The notes: generated from the sequence alone by a model not told the origin. A stretch of DNA of 64,000 nucleotides from PALSA-612 sp963776735 (GCA_963776735.1 CAVZNV010000021.1:248001-312000); one strand, 5' to 3'; shown: positions 8,562 to 17,599, numbered from the stretch's first letter. Translations and numbers: made by a program.

Positions 8562-10313
8562 ATGTCCATCGGCAAGTCGCTCAAGAAGCGTTGGAGCAAC
8601 CTCGGCGCCGTGCGGCAGATCCCCGTTCTGCTCGAGCTCCTGTCGTCCCCTCGTGCGCCGGGTCCGCAGCTGCCCTTCCGCGTTCGCATCGGCGTCACCG
8701 GCCACCGCACGCTGACGGATCGCACCGCTGTCGCGGAACAGGTGCGAAACGTGCTCGAGACGATCGAGCGCGACGTCTTCCCGCGGTCGACGGAGACGCC
8801 AGTCCGCTACACCGTCGTCTCGGCGCTGGCGGAGGGCGCCGACCGCCTCGTGGCCGCCGTCGTGCTCGAACGAGAAGGCGCAAAGCTCGAGGTCGTCCTG
8901 CCTCTGCCCAAGGACGATTTCAAGACCGACTTCGAGACCGCCGAGTCCAGGCAGGAGTTCGACCGGCTTCTGAAGCAAGCGTCGCAGGTCTACCCGCCGG
9001 ACGGAGTCGAGGCGCGTCCCGAGGCCTACCTGAGCGGCGGCCTCCGGCTGGTCGACCACGTCGACGTCCTGATCGCGGTCTGGGACGGCCTTCCGTCCCG
9101 AGGCACCGGAGGCACGGCGGACATCGTCGAGTACGCGAGAGCGTTGCAGGTGCCTGTGTTCGTCATCGGAAGCCAGGCGCCGCACGAGTTGAGCTGCCCG
9201 CCTCTCCCGGCCGGGACCCGCGCCGGTCTTGGCTACCGGATCCTCGACGCCGTCGACCTGCGTTTCGGGAGGCGCCACGAGCGAACCGGGCTCGAGCGCC
9301 TGCAGGAGCAGTTCGAACACCTCGACACCTTCAACCGCGAACGGGTCGCGGCACGACGGATCGCGGCCTCGATCGTCACGCAGCGCGGGTACCTGGGGAC
9401 CGCACCGGAGGTGGCCGGATATCGGTCGTTCGCCGAATGGAGCCTGCCGTACTTCGTCCGGGCCGACATCCTGGCCGGTCTCTACCAGTGGATCTACACC
9501 CGGCTCGCCTTCCTCGTCTTCGCGTTCGCGGGCGCAGCCGTGACGATGGCGGCGGCGCAGCAGGTGTATCTCCCCGAGCAGCAGTTTCTGATCGTCATCG
9601 AGGTGGCGCTCATGGTGCTGGTGATCGCGTTCGTGTGGGCCGCGAGGAAGTGGCATCATCACCTGCGCTGGATCACCTACCGGTCGCTGGCCGAGAACCT
9701 CCGATCGGCGCCGTTCATCGCGGCGATCCGTGATGCCGAACCGGTGAACGACGCGGACGAGGGCGGGCTCGCCACGGAGGCGGGCGCGTCCTGGGTCCAG
9801 CGCGCCTTCAGCGAGATCTGGGCCGGTCGGCCACCGACCCTCGGCGGGCCGCAGCCCGGTGAGACCGAAGCCGACGTCCTGGCGGCGTTCTTCGACCAGG
9901 CCTGGGTCGCCGACCAGATCGACTATCACAGGAAGCGAAGCGCGACTCTCGACCATTACCACCACGTGCTGTCGCTGGCGATCAACGCTCTCTTCCTTGC
10001 GACCTTCGTCGCCGCGTTGCTGCACACGTTCGGCGATCCGCCGTCCAGGAGGACGCTGGTCTTCCTCGCGATCTCGCTGCCTGCGCTCGCAGCCAGCCTC
10101 AGCGGGTATCGCGAGCTGAGACAGTTCGGTCTGCACTCCGAACGCTTCCGGAGGGCTGCGGAGAGGCTGTCCCGAATCTCCACGCGTATGGGCTTCGAAC
10201 ACGACGCCCGCTCCGTGCGCAAGGAGGCGGCTGCCGCCTACGTGATCATGCGGGACGAGAGCCTCGACTGGTTCGGCGTCGTCGAGTTCCAGGAGATCCA
10301 GGTCGTCGCCTGA
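8562..10313 (+). CDS. SLOG-domain sensor fused to 2TM (SLATT/DUF4231-like) effector region
   Basis: 583-residue protein. Residues about 35-210 form a Rossmann-like SLOG domain: RIGVTGHRTL opens it, then VVSALAEGADRLVA, LEVVLPLPKDDF, and VDHVDVLIAVWDG followed by GTGGTADIVEYA. The second half has two membrane hairpins (near residues 310-365 and 470-530). The first is followed by WITYRSLAENLRSAP, which resembles the Y/W-x-x-R-x-x-AE-x-L signature of SLATT-type 2TM effectors. Such nucleotide-sensor plus membrane-effector pairs are proposed conflict or antiphage systems, here in one chain. ATG at 8562 is chosen; an upstream GTG at 8493 would read out of frame through the TIR remnant. Ligand and activity are unknown. 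Confidence 0.65.
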   Translation: MSIGKSLKKRWSNLGAVRQIPVLLELLSSPRAPGPQLPFRVRIGVTGHRTLTDRTAVAEQVRNVLETIERDVFPRSTETPVRYTVVSALAEGADRLVAAVVLEREGAKLEVVLPLPKDDFKTDFETAESRQEFDRLLKQASQVYPPDGVEARPEAYLSGGLRLVDHVDVLIAVWDGLPSRGTGGTADIVEYARALQVPVFVIGSQAPHELSCPPLPAGTRAGLGYRILDAVDLRFGRRHERTGLERLQEQFEHLDTFNRERVAARRIAASIVTQRGYLGTAPEVAGYRSFAEWSLPYFVRADILAGLYQWIYTRLAFLVFAFAGAAVTMAAAQQVYLPEQQFLIVIEVALMVLVIAFVWAARKWHHHLRWITYRSLAENLRSAPFIAAIRDAEPVNDADEGGLATEAGASWVQRAFSEIWAGRPPTLGGPQPGETEADVLAAFFDQAWVADQIDYHRKRSATLDHYHHVLSLAINALFLATFVAALLHTFGDPPSRRTLVFLAISLPALAASLSGYRELRQFGLHSERFRRAAERLSRISTRMGFEHDARSVRKEAAAAYVIMRDESLDWFGVVEFQEIQVVA

Positions 10314-10343
10314 CCGCGGTTCGGTCGCAGCTAGGCTTGCATC

Positions 10344-12066
10344 GTGTTCCGCCGCATGGCCTTCGCGTTGGTCGTCGTGGCCTCGCTTTCAGCCGCCGGC
10401 GCTGCAACCGCTCACCTGGGAGCTCCCGCTCCGTCGGTCGTCACGTACCCGTCCGCGCAGCCGATCCCGGCCACGGGGAAGCTTCCGTCGGGCTCCGCGA
10501 AGTCGCTGACCTTCAACGAGCCGGTGGGCGGAGCGGACACCGCGCAGATCGTCGTCTCCGGCGCAAAGCAGGTCGGCCTGACGGTCGATACGAAGGCGCT
10601 CGGGCCGATCGCAGCCCTGCCGCGCTTCCGGCACTTCGTCCGGTTCGGCACGTCGCTCGTACCTGACGCGCTGATTCCCTGGGACGGCTCGGTCCGGCCC
10701 GTCGAGCAGCCGAACCAGCCGCTGTCACTCGAGGTCGACGTCCCCTACGGGACGAATCCCGGCACCTACAAGAGCAGTGCGACGGTCACGGTCGACACGA
10801 AGCCCGTGATCGTGCCGCTGACGATCGTCGTCTTCAAGTTCACGCTGCCGAGGGCCGGCGACCCGAACGGGAGCCCGCTGACGGTCTTCAACGTCGGGCC
10901 GCAGTCGTACCTCAACAAGTCGGCCGAGCTGTTCGGCCTGAAGACCGACCAGCAGTTCCGCGCGCAGAACGCGTCGTTCTTCGCGTTCCTGTCCGCGTAC
11001 CGCCTGTCGCCGACGTCGTGGGGCTACGGCAACCCGTCGGCGGCCGGGTACGTGTCGAACGCGGCCTACTTCAAGGACTCGTCCGGGATGATGGTCCAGC
11101 AGCTCCAGGCAGGCCAGTTCTCCGACCTCTGGATCCCGATCTCGAACAACCGGGCGAGCGCCGCGTCCTACGTCGCCCGGCTCAGTCCGACCGACCCTGC
11201 GAAATGGTGCGGCTACCTCGGGACGGTCAAGCAGTTCTGGACGCTGCACGGGTTCCTGCAAGGTGGCGCCGTTCCCTACATCTTCCCCTACGACGAGCCG
11301 GGCGACTCGCACACGAGCCTGCTCGCGAGCCAGGCGACGGCGCTCCACAAGTGCTTCCCGGGCGCGAAGATGGTCGTGACTGCCACGCCGGATGCGGCGA
11401 CGAGCCGCCTCTACGACGGCAAGGGCACGGACAACGTCGACATCTGGTCGATCGTCGACTGGCGGTACTACGGCACCTACACGTCGCCGGGACAGGAGAA
11501 GCACGGCAATCGCGAGCGCGCAGTGGTCGCGCAGATCGACAAGGCCCGATCGCACGGGGCGAAGATCCTCGGGTACACGTACTCGTTCTCCGGCTTCCCG
11601 TCGTTCAACGCGACTGAGCCGGTCTACGACCCGCGCATGTTCGTGCTCTGGACGGCGCTCGAGGGGCTCGACGGGATCCTCTACGGCCAGGGGCTGACGA
11701 CGTACAGCGGCAAGGGCAACCCGCTCGACCAGGACATCGGCAGCGGGGGCGCAAGCGTGCTCATCTACCCGGGGAACGGCACGCCGATCGCGAGCGCCCG
11801 GCTCGACCAGAATCCGGTCGGGGCTCGAGGACTGGGAGATCTTCAGCGCCGTCCGCAAGCGGTTCGGAGCGGCGAAGGTGTGGTCGATCCTCGGAGCGCA
11901 CGGGCTGTTCAGCTCCGGCTCGAAGGGTGTGAAGCTCGCGTGCTCGATCGGCTGCGACCTGAAGGGCAAGCTGTCGCAGTCCTGGCCGCAGTGGTCGCAC
12001 GACGCGACGACGGCGTCGAAGATCGCCTCCGCGCGGCTCGACGCGCTCAAGGCCGCTTCGAGCTGA
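10344..12066 (+). pseudogene. secreted DUF4091/GH123-like glycosidase, frameshifted
   Basis: Signal peptide (MAFALVVVASLSAAGAATAH), then a beta-sandwich-like region (about residues 60-170), then a TIM-barrel-like region with FPYDEPGDSH and VDIWSIVDWRYYG, the pattern of DUF4091 domains near GH123. Near 11811 an extra A in CCAGAATCCGG breaks the frame. Before it the protein reads ...IASARLDQ. In the next frame the expected RSGLEDWEIFSAVRKRFG continues to a TGA at 12064-12066. Without the shift the protein would be about 573 residues. The uncorrected frame runs to 12089 with an Arg/Ala-rich non-native tail. This is a recent mutation or a base-calling error. Start is the GTG at 10344. Confidence 0.65.
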
Positions 12067-12123
12067 CGGCCGCTCCCTCGAACGGGTGAACGAGCGGGGA
12101 GCTGTGCCGTCGATTCACCAGAT

Positions 12124-12636
12124 GTGAGCGGTCGCGACGAGGAACGCGTCAGCGCCCTGCTCGGCGGCGGCCTGCTGTCGGAGCGGATGCGCCACGCCCA
12201 TGACGGCACGCTGCCCGACCTCAGGGTCGTCGACGAGCAGGCATCGCCGGCGCGGCCGGACGAGGTCGCGCTCGGGCCGGCGACTCAGATCGAGGTGATC
12301 GGACAGGAGGTCAGCTTCCTCGTCCCGTTCGTCGGGAAATGGCCGAACGAGCACTGGCTTCAGGCGTTTCGCGACACGCGCATGATCTGGCCCGAGCATC
12401 TCTCCGAGCCGCTCCTCGACGAGGGGCGCGGTCTCCACCTCGGGCCGATCCAGGCGTCGACCCTCGAGGAGCACGTGAACGCGGTCAAGGCTCGAGTCGC
12501 CGAGGCGAACCGTCTCTGGGCCGACGAGATCGAGCCCGAGCTCCGCCGTCAGCGCGAGGAAGCACTCCGCCGCGAGCACGAAGAGCTGCGCATCCAGGCC
12601 GAAGTCCAGGCCAAGCTGAAGTCGCTCCTCGGCTGA
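12124..12636 (+). CDS. hypothetical soluble protein with helical C-terminus
   Basis: 170 residues, GTG start at 12124, no signal peptide or membrane segment. The middle has a hydrophobic core-like stretch (IEVIGQEVSFLVPFVGKWP) and ends in a long Glu/Arg/Ala-rich helix (residues about 115-170) likely to form a coiled coil. I do not recognise the family. It is co-directional with the glycosidase-like gene upstream and is followed by two palindromic repeats before the MoxR operon, so it is probably the last gene of its transcript. Confidence 0.6.
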   Translation: MSGRDEERVSALLGGGLLSERMRHAHDGTLPDLRVVDEQASPARPDEVALGPATQIEVIGQEVSFLVPFVGKWPNEHWLQAFRDTRMIWPEHLSEPLLDEGRGLHLGPIQASTLEEHVNAVKARVAEANRLWADEIEPELRRQREEALRREHEELRIQAEVQAKLKSLLG

Positions 12637-12663
12637 CCGAACAGACGTGGCTCCGTCGGCCAC

Positions 12664-12686
12664 GTCCGAGGGACAGTCCCTCGGAC
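12664..12686. repeat. dispersed 23-bp palindrome (REP-like), copy 1
   Basis: Exact copy: 11-base arms GTCCGAGGGAC and GTCCCTCGGAC around a single central A. Flanks GGCCAC and CGGGCC partly extend the pairing. It lies 28 bp after the stop of the 12124 gene. Confidence 0.9.
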
Positions 12687-12718
12687 CGGGCCCGAGCAGA
12701 CGCGTCTGGCAGGGCAAT

Positions 12719-12741
12719 GTCCGAGGGACAGTCCCTCGGAC
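12719..12741. repeat. dispersed 23-bp palindrome (REP-like), copy 2
   Basis: Exact copy with central A, 32 bp downstream of copy 1 and in the 5' region of the MoxR operon (start at 12846). A smaller inverted motif (CAGACGCGTCTG) lies between the two copies. Confidence 0.9.
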
Positions 12742-12845
12742 TGGGCCGCGGCGGACAGGGCCGGAACCCACAGGGGTCTCTTAGCGCAAACTTATCCCGA
12801 TCTGCTTCCGTATTACCTTCGGCCCAGAACGGAAGGAGCGCTGAC

Positions 12846-13871
12846 GTGACGACGCAGGCGAACGACGCTCCGCCTCCCTCTCCGGAGGAGGCGAAGGAGC
12901 GCCTCGAACAGACCCTGTTCGAGATCAGGCGGGTGATCGCAGGCCAGGACGCGATGCTCGAGCGGGTGCTCGTGTGCCTGCTCGCCCAGGGGCACCTCCT
13001 GATCGAAGGTGTCCCGGGACTCGCGAAGACGCTGACGATCAAGACCGCGGCCGGCGTCCTCGGCGGCTCGTTCGCGCGCGTCCAGTTCACGCCCGACCTC
13101 GTCCCGTCCGACCTCGTCGGCACGCGCATCTACCGCGCGGGCGACGCGAAGTTCGACACCGAGCTCGGCCCGGTCTTCTGCAACTTCCTGCTCGCGGACG
13201 AGATCAACCGCGCCCCGGCCAAGGTGCAGTCGGCGCTGCTCGAAGTCATGCAGGAGCATCAGGTCACGATCGGCCATGACACGCACCCGGTCCCCGACCC
13301 GTTCCTCGTCATGGCTACCCAGAACCCGATCGAGTCCGAAGGCACGTACCCGCTGCCCGAGGCGCAGATCGACCGCTTCCTGCTCAAGATCGTGATCGGC
13401 TACCCGTCGCACGACGAAGAGCTGACGATCGTGCAGCGCCAGCTCGTTCCGCATCCCGAGCTGCGCCAGGTGCTGACCCTGGACGAGCTGCGCGACCTCC
13501 AGCGCGCGACCACGGCGATCTACGTCGACCCGGCGCTGATCAGCTATGCCGTGGAGCTGGCGACCGCGACGCGCACGCCTGCCCGGTACGGCCTCGTCGA
13601 GCTGTCCGACTACATCGCCTTCGGCGCGAGCCCTCGAGGGCCGATCTCCGTCGTCCAGGCCGCCCGCGCCCTGGCGCTGATCCGTGGCCGCGACTACGTC
13701 GTCGCCGACGACGTCCAGGCACTCGCCCGCGACGCGTTCCGGCACAGGCTCGTGCTCACGTACCAGGCACTGGCCGAGGAGATGGACGCCGAGAAGATCC
13801 TGGACGCCGTGCTCGCGGCGGTTCCCGTGCCGCAGGTCGACCTCGCCCGCGCGAGTACGCCCGCGGCGTGA
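12846..13871 (+). CDS. MoxR-family AAA+ ATPase
   Basis: 341-residue MoxR-type AAA+ ATPase, a chaperone family that acts with von Willebrand (VWA) proteins. Walker A is GVPGLAKT (residues 55-62), Walker B and following residues are LLADEINRAPAK (near 118), sensor 1 region is MATQNPIESEGTYPLPEAQ, and RFLLKI and the lid domain follow. GTG at 12846 has GGAAGGAG at 12831-12838. It leads a five-gene operon with GTGA or CTGA overlaps: MoxR, DUF58, VWA, secreted protein, VWA. This resembles the bat/moxR operons of other bacteria, whose clients are mostly undefined envelope or metalloprotein complexes. Confidence 0.9.
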   Translation: MTTQANDAPPPSPEEAKERLEQTLFEIRRVIAGQDAMLERVLVCLLAQGHLLIEGVPGLAKTLTIKTAAGVLGGSFARVQFTPDLVPSDLVGTRIYRAGDAKFDTELGPVFCNFLLADEINRAPAKVQSALLEVMQEHQVTIGHDTHPVPDPFLVMATQNPIESEGTYPLPEAQIDRFLLKIVIGYPSHDEELTIVQRQLVPHPELRQVLTLDELRDLQRATTAIYVDPALISYAVELATATRTPARYGLVELSDYIAFGASPRGPISVVQAARALALIRGRDYVVADDVQALARDAFRHRLVLTYQALAEEMDAEKILDAVLAAVPVPQVDLARASTPAA

Positions 13872-14797
13872 GCACGCTCGCGCTCACACGGGCGCCCGTC
13901 CCCGGAGCCCCCGGCCCGGGGCCGATGCCCGAGCAGCTGCTGCGTGCGCTCGACATCACGATCGGCCGCCGCGTCGAAGCCATGCTCGCCGGCGACTACC
14001 GCTCGGCCGTGCTGGGCCAGGGCACCGAGCTGGCCCAGGTGCGCGCCTACGTGCCTGGCGACGACGTGCGGCAGATCGAGTGGAACGTCACCGCGCGCAC
14101 GGGCGAGCCGCACGTGCGCGTTCAGCTGGCCGAGCGCGTCCTCGTCACCTGGCTCATGCTCGACACCTCGCCGTCGATGCGCTTCGGAACCGCCGACCGC
14201 CGGAAGGCTGACGTCGCCGAGGGCGCCGCGCTCGCGATCGGGCACGTTGCGAGCAGGCGTGGCAACCGCCTCGGCGTCGTCACCTTCGGGGACAGCGAGC
14301 CGCAGTCCCTGCCGCCGCGCCAGGGACGCGTGGGGCTGATCGGGTTGCTCGGCGCGATCCGGCGCGAGCACGACGTCGACCCCGGCCGCGTCGGCGCCAC
14401 TTCGCTCGGCGAGGCGGCCCGCCGGACCAGCTCGCTCGCCCGCCAGCGCGCGCTCGTCGTGATCGTCTCCGACTTCCGTGGGCCGTTCGACTGGCGCAAG
14501 CCCCTGCTCGAGCTCGCCGGCCGGCACGACGTCCTGGCCGTGGAGGTCCGCGATCCGCGCGAGCAGGAGCTTCCGAACGCGGGCGACCTCTGGCTCGTCG
14601 ACCCCGAGACCGGCCGCCAGCTTCGCGTCGACACGCGCGACTCGAAGCTTCGCGCGCGTTTCGCCGCCGCCGCGGCCGAGGAGCGCACCGGCCTGCGCCG
14701 GACGCTGGCCTCGCTCGGGATCCGCCACACGGTCCTCTCGACGCAGGGCGACTGGCTTCGCGCGCTGGCCCTGTTCCTGAAGAAGGGCCGGCACTGA
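13868..14797 (+). CDS. DUF58 domain protein (MoxR partner)
   Basis: 309 residues. Contains the DUF58 signature YVPGDDVRQIEWNVTAR (near residues 58-74), then a VWA-like fold beginning LMLDTSPSMRFG, a partly conserved MIDAS motif (D-x-S-P-S in place of D-x-S-x-S), and VVIVSDFRGPFDW. No membrane segment. GTG at 13868 overlaps the MoxR TGA, implying coupled translation. DUF58 proteins are regularly encoded next to MoxR and are thought to present substrates to it. Confidence 0.85.
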   Translation: MSTLALTRAPVPGAPGPGPMPEQLLRALDITIGRRVEAMLAGDYRSAVLGQGTELAQVRAYVPGDDVRQIEWNVTARTGEPHVRVQLAERVLVTWLMLDTSPSMRFGTADRRKADVAEGAALAIGHVASRRGNRLGVVTFGDSEPQSLPPRQGRVGLIGLLGAIRREHDVDPGRVGATSLGEAARRTSSLARQRALVVIVSDFRGPFDWRKPLLELAGRHDVLAVEVRDPREQELPNAGDLWLVDPETGRQLRVDTRDSKLRARFAAAAAEERTGLRRTLASLGIRHTVLSTQGDWLRALALFLKKGRH

Positions 14798-15756
14798 GCT
14801 TCCAGTCCCCGATCTGGCTCCTCTTGCTGCTCGGGATCCCCGCGGTCGTCGGTCTCTACGCCCTGCTCGAGCGCAGGCGGCGCAGGCAGGCCGAGGCGTT
14901 CGCGAACCCGGCGCTGATCCCGGCCGTCGTCGACCGCGCGCCGGGCCGCCTCCGCTGGATTCCGCTCGTCGTGCTGCTCGTCGGCCTGATCGCGATGATC
15001 TTCGGGGTCGCGCGGCCGCACGCGACGATCACCGTGCCGCGCCAGGAGGCGACGGTCATGCTGGCGATCGACACGTCGCGGTCGATGAAGGCGACGGACG
15101 TGAAGCCGACGCGGCTGACCGCGGCGCTGCTGGCCGCGAGCGACTTCGTCAAGAAGGTGCCGGCGAAGTTCCGCATCGGCATCGTGTCCTTCGCGAGCCA
15201 GGCGCGGATCGCGCTCCCTCCGACTGCCGACCGCACCCTCGTCACGGAGGCGCTGAAGGAGCTGCGGCCGGGTGAAGGGACGGCGATCGGCGACGCGGTC
15301 GCGCTCGGCGTCAAGATCTCGCAGAAGCAGCGCACGTCTGACGGGAAGGTGCCGCCGACCGCGATGCTGATGATCTCCGACGGGTCGCGCGACGGCGGCA
15401 AGACGACCCCGCAGGCCGCCGCGGCGCTGGCGAAGAAGGCGCACATGCCGGTCTACACGATCGTGATCGGCAGCCCGAACGGGGTCGTCAACCAGACGCT
15501 CACCGGCGGGTACAAGGTGACGATCCACGTCCCGCCCAGCCCCCAGACGCTGCAGCAGATCGCGAAGGGAAGCGGCGGCCAGTCCTTCACGGTCGCCGAC
15601 GACTCGCGCCTCAAGGAGGTCTACACGCAGCTCGGCTCGCTCCTGGGCCACAAGTCCGAGGACCGGGAGATCACGGACGTGTTCGCCGGAAGCGCGGCGC
15701 TGCTCTTGCTCCTCGGCGGGGGGATGTCCATGTTCTGGTTCCGGAGGATGGTGTGA
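14794..15756 (+). CDS. VWA-domain membrane protein (BatA-like), likely CTG start
   Basis: 320 residues if started at CTG 14794. N-terminal membrane helix, a cytosolic Arg-rich loop, second helix (WIPLVVLLVGLIAMIFGVA), then a VWA domain with MIDAS residues in MLAIDTSRSMKATD and MISDGSRDGG, and a C-terminal helix before FWFRRMV. From CTG the protein begins xSFQSPIWLLLLLGIP, the usual N-terminus of this family, and the CTG overlaps the upstream TGA as CTGA, matching the GTGA joins elsewhere in the operon. AAGAAGGG lies about nine bases upstream. The first conventional start, TTG 14824, would cut off half of the first helix. The VWA domain should face the periplasmic or outer side. Confidence 0.8.
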   Translation: MSFQSPIWLLLLLGIPAVVGLYALLERRRRRQAEAFANPALIPAVVDRAPGRLRWIPLVVLLVGLIAMIFGVARPHATITVPRQEATVMLAIDTSRSMKATDVKPTRLTAALLAASDFVKKVPAKFRIGIVSFASQARIALPPTADRTLVTEALKELRPGEGTAIGDAVALGVKISQKQRTSDGKVPPTAMLMISDGSRDGGKTTPQAAAALAKKAHMPVYTIVIGSPNGVVNQTLTGGYKVTIHVPPSPQTLQQIAKGSGGQSFTVADDSRLKEVYTQLGSLLGHKSEDREITDVFAGSAALLLLLGGGMSMFWFRRMV

Positions 15757-16454
15757 GGCTTCTCGCCGTCGCCCTCGCGTCCGGCGCGGCTGCGCTGGCG
15801 GCGTTCGCGGCGCCTGCGGGCGCGACGAACGAGTGCCGTGGCCTGCAGGTCTGCGTCCATATCGCCGGTCCGTGGGTCGTCGTGCCGCGGGGCGAGACGA
15901 CCCCGAGGCCCCGCGTCGAGTACGAGCTCTCGTGCCCGAAGAACTACATCGTCGGAGGGCTCGACGCGGAGCTGACCGACAAGGCGATCGACGTCAGCTT
16001 CCAGGGACTGATCGGCGCGCCGGTGAACCCGGGGATCACGACCAGCCGGACGGCGCTCTTCGTCGCGACCTCCGCGCATACGCTGCCTGTGGGTGCGACC
16101 TTCCGTCCTCACATCGGCTGCCTGCCGGCCTCGGGCGGCGGCGGACGCATCCCGACGGTCGCGCACGCGAACGTCGTCCCGCCGGGACATCCCGACGCCC
16201 GTCGCGTCACACTCGTCCGGCTCGTGCCGGGGACGAAGCGGGTGACGAAGAGCTGCGCCGCCGGTGAGACGCTCGTCTCTGCGACGCACGCGCTCGGCTT
16301 CTACACGGCCAAGCCGCCGGCCGCCTCGCTCGTCTCGGGTGTCGCGGCGAGCCAGCGGATACACGGGAATGCGGCCACCTTGACCGTGAAGACCGCCGCC
16401 GGGGTCTCGTCCGCGGTTGTCCAGATCGACCTGACCTGCGGAGGCGGCGCGTGA
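15753..16454 (+). CDS. secreted protein of unknown function inside MoxR operon
   Basis: 233 residues with a clear signal peptide (MRLLAVALASGAAALAAFAA, likely cleavage after AGA). The mature part has five cysteines that could form disulfides, Gly/Pro-rich loops and beta-rich segments, and no enzymatic motif that I recognise. GTG at 15753 overlaps the preceding TGA and its own TGA overlaps the next GTG, so it is locked into the operon between two VWA membrane proteins. It could be the extracytoplasmic client or ligand of the VWA pair; this is inference from position. Confidence 0.65.
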   Translation: MRLLAVALASGAAALAAFAAPAGATNECRGLQVCVHIAGPWVVVPRGETTPRPRVEYELSCPKNYIVGGLDAELTDKAIDVSFQGLIGAPVNPGITTSRTALFVATSAHTLPVGATFRPHIGCLPASGGGGRIPTVAHANVVPPGHPDARRVTLVRLVPGTKRVTKSCAAGETLVSATHALGFYTAKPPAASLVSGVAASQRIHGNAATLTVKTAAGVSSAVVQIDLTCGGGA

Positions 16455-17491
16455 CCTTCCAGCAGCCGCTGTTCCTGCTCAGCCTCCTCGTCATCCCGGC
16501 TTTGATCGTCGTCTACCTGCTCGTCCAGCGGCGCAAGGCGAAATACGCGGTCACGTTCACCAACCTCGAGCTGCTCGCGAGCGTCGCGCAGACGCGGCGG
16601 TCCTGGCGACGGTACGTGGCGCCGCTCGTCTTCCTGCTCGCGCTCGGCGCGCTGTGCGTCGCGGTCGCCCGGCCGGAGGAGTCGACGCTCGTCGCGTCGC
16701 AGGAGGCGACGGTCATCCTCGTCGTCGACGTCTCCGGCTCGATGCACTCGACCGACGTCAAGCCCACGCGGCTCGGCGCGGCGCAGAAGGCGGTTCGCAT
16801 CTTCCTCCAGCACGCGCCCAAGAACCTGCGCGTGGCGCTGATCGCCTTCTCGGGCGACGCGAACATCGCGGCGCCCCCGACGACCGACCACAATCTCGTG
16901 CTGCAGGCCGACGAGACACTCGGCGACTTCACGGGCAACGGCGGAACCGCGATCGGCGACGCGCTAGCGCTCGCCGTCGAGGTCGCGCAATCGGCCGTCG
17001 GCCCGACGAACTCGAGCGGCAACCAGACGATCGCCTACTACCCGACCGCGTTCCATCCGAAGGGCTCGCAGTCGCCGGTGTCGATCATCTTCCTCTCGGA
17101 CGGGCACCAGACGCGCGGCGCGCTCCAACCGCTCGAAGGCGCTGCGCAGGCGAAGGCGGCGGGCATCCCGGTCTACACGGTCGCGCTCGGCACGCCGAAC
17201 GGGACGCTCCAGCTCGGGAGCAACTTCGGGCCTTACGGCGGCGGGTTCGGCGGCTCGATCCCGGTTCCGCCCGATCCGGCGACGTTGCACGCGATCGCCG
17301 CGATGACCGGCGGGAAGTTCACGGATGCGCAGAACGCCAAGACGCTGAACGACGCGTACACGCATCTCGGCTCGCGCCTCGGCCGCAAGCCCGGGAAGAA
17401 CGAGATCACGAACGAGTGGGTGCTGCTCGCCGCGGCACTTCTCCTCGGCGCCGGGCTCCTATCGGCGTTCTGGGCGCCGCGCCTTCCCTGA
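16451..17491 (+). CDS. VWA-domain membrane protein (BatA/BatB-like)
   Basis: 346 residues with the same plan as the 14794 gene: N-terminal hydrophobic segment (LFLLSLLVIPALIVVYLLV), second helix (APLVFLLALGALCVAVA), VWA domain with MIDAS in LVVDVSGSMHSTD, third motif FLSDGHQTRG, and a C-terminal helix (LLAAALLLGAGLLSAFW). It shares STDVKPTRL-type and GTAIGDALALAVE-type blocks with the upstream paralogue, so the two probably arose by duplication. An insert of about 40 residues (SSGNQTIAYYPTAF and around) distinguishes it. Last gene of the operon. Confidence 0.85.
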   Translation: MTFQQPLFLLSLLVIPALIVVYLLVQRRKAKYAVTFTNLELLASVAQTRRSWRRYVAPLVFLLALGALCVAVARPEESTLVASQEATVILVVDVSGSMHSTDVKPTRLGAAQKAVRIFLQHAPKNLRVALIAFSGDANIAAPPTTDHNLVLQADETLGDFTGNGGTAIGDALALAVEVAQSAVGPTNSSGNQTIAYYPTAFHPKGSQSPVSIIFLSDGHQTRGALQPLEGAAQAKAAGIPVYTVALGTPNGTLQLGSNFGPYGGGFGGSIPVPPDPATLHAIAAMTGGKFTDAQNAKTLNDAYTHLGSRLGRKPGKNEITNEWVLLAAALLLGAGLLSAFWAPRLP

Positions 17492-17541
17492 CCGGATCCC
17501 ACCCGCGGCATGTCCCGTGCGGCAACGGCTGCGGCGAGCAG

Positions 17542-17564
17542 GTCCGAGGGACTGTCCCTCGGAC
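17542..17564. repeat. dispersed 23-bp palindrome (REP-like), copy 3
   Basis: Exact copy, central T, 51 bp after the end of the MoxR operon. The gap 17492-17802 (311 bp) otherwise holds a doubtful small reading frame on the minus strand and the leader of the 17803 gene. Confidence 0.9.
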
Positions 17565-17599
17565 GTGGCCGTCCGAGACAAGGACGGGAGAGGCTCGGC

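Noticed and set aside
12664..12741. Rho-independent terminators, for the palindromes in general
   Set aside because: No T-run follows any copy, several lie upstream of genes or inside coding sequence, and the sequence is conserved far beyond what a terminator needs. Attenuation remains possible.
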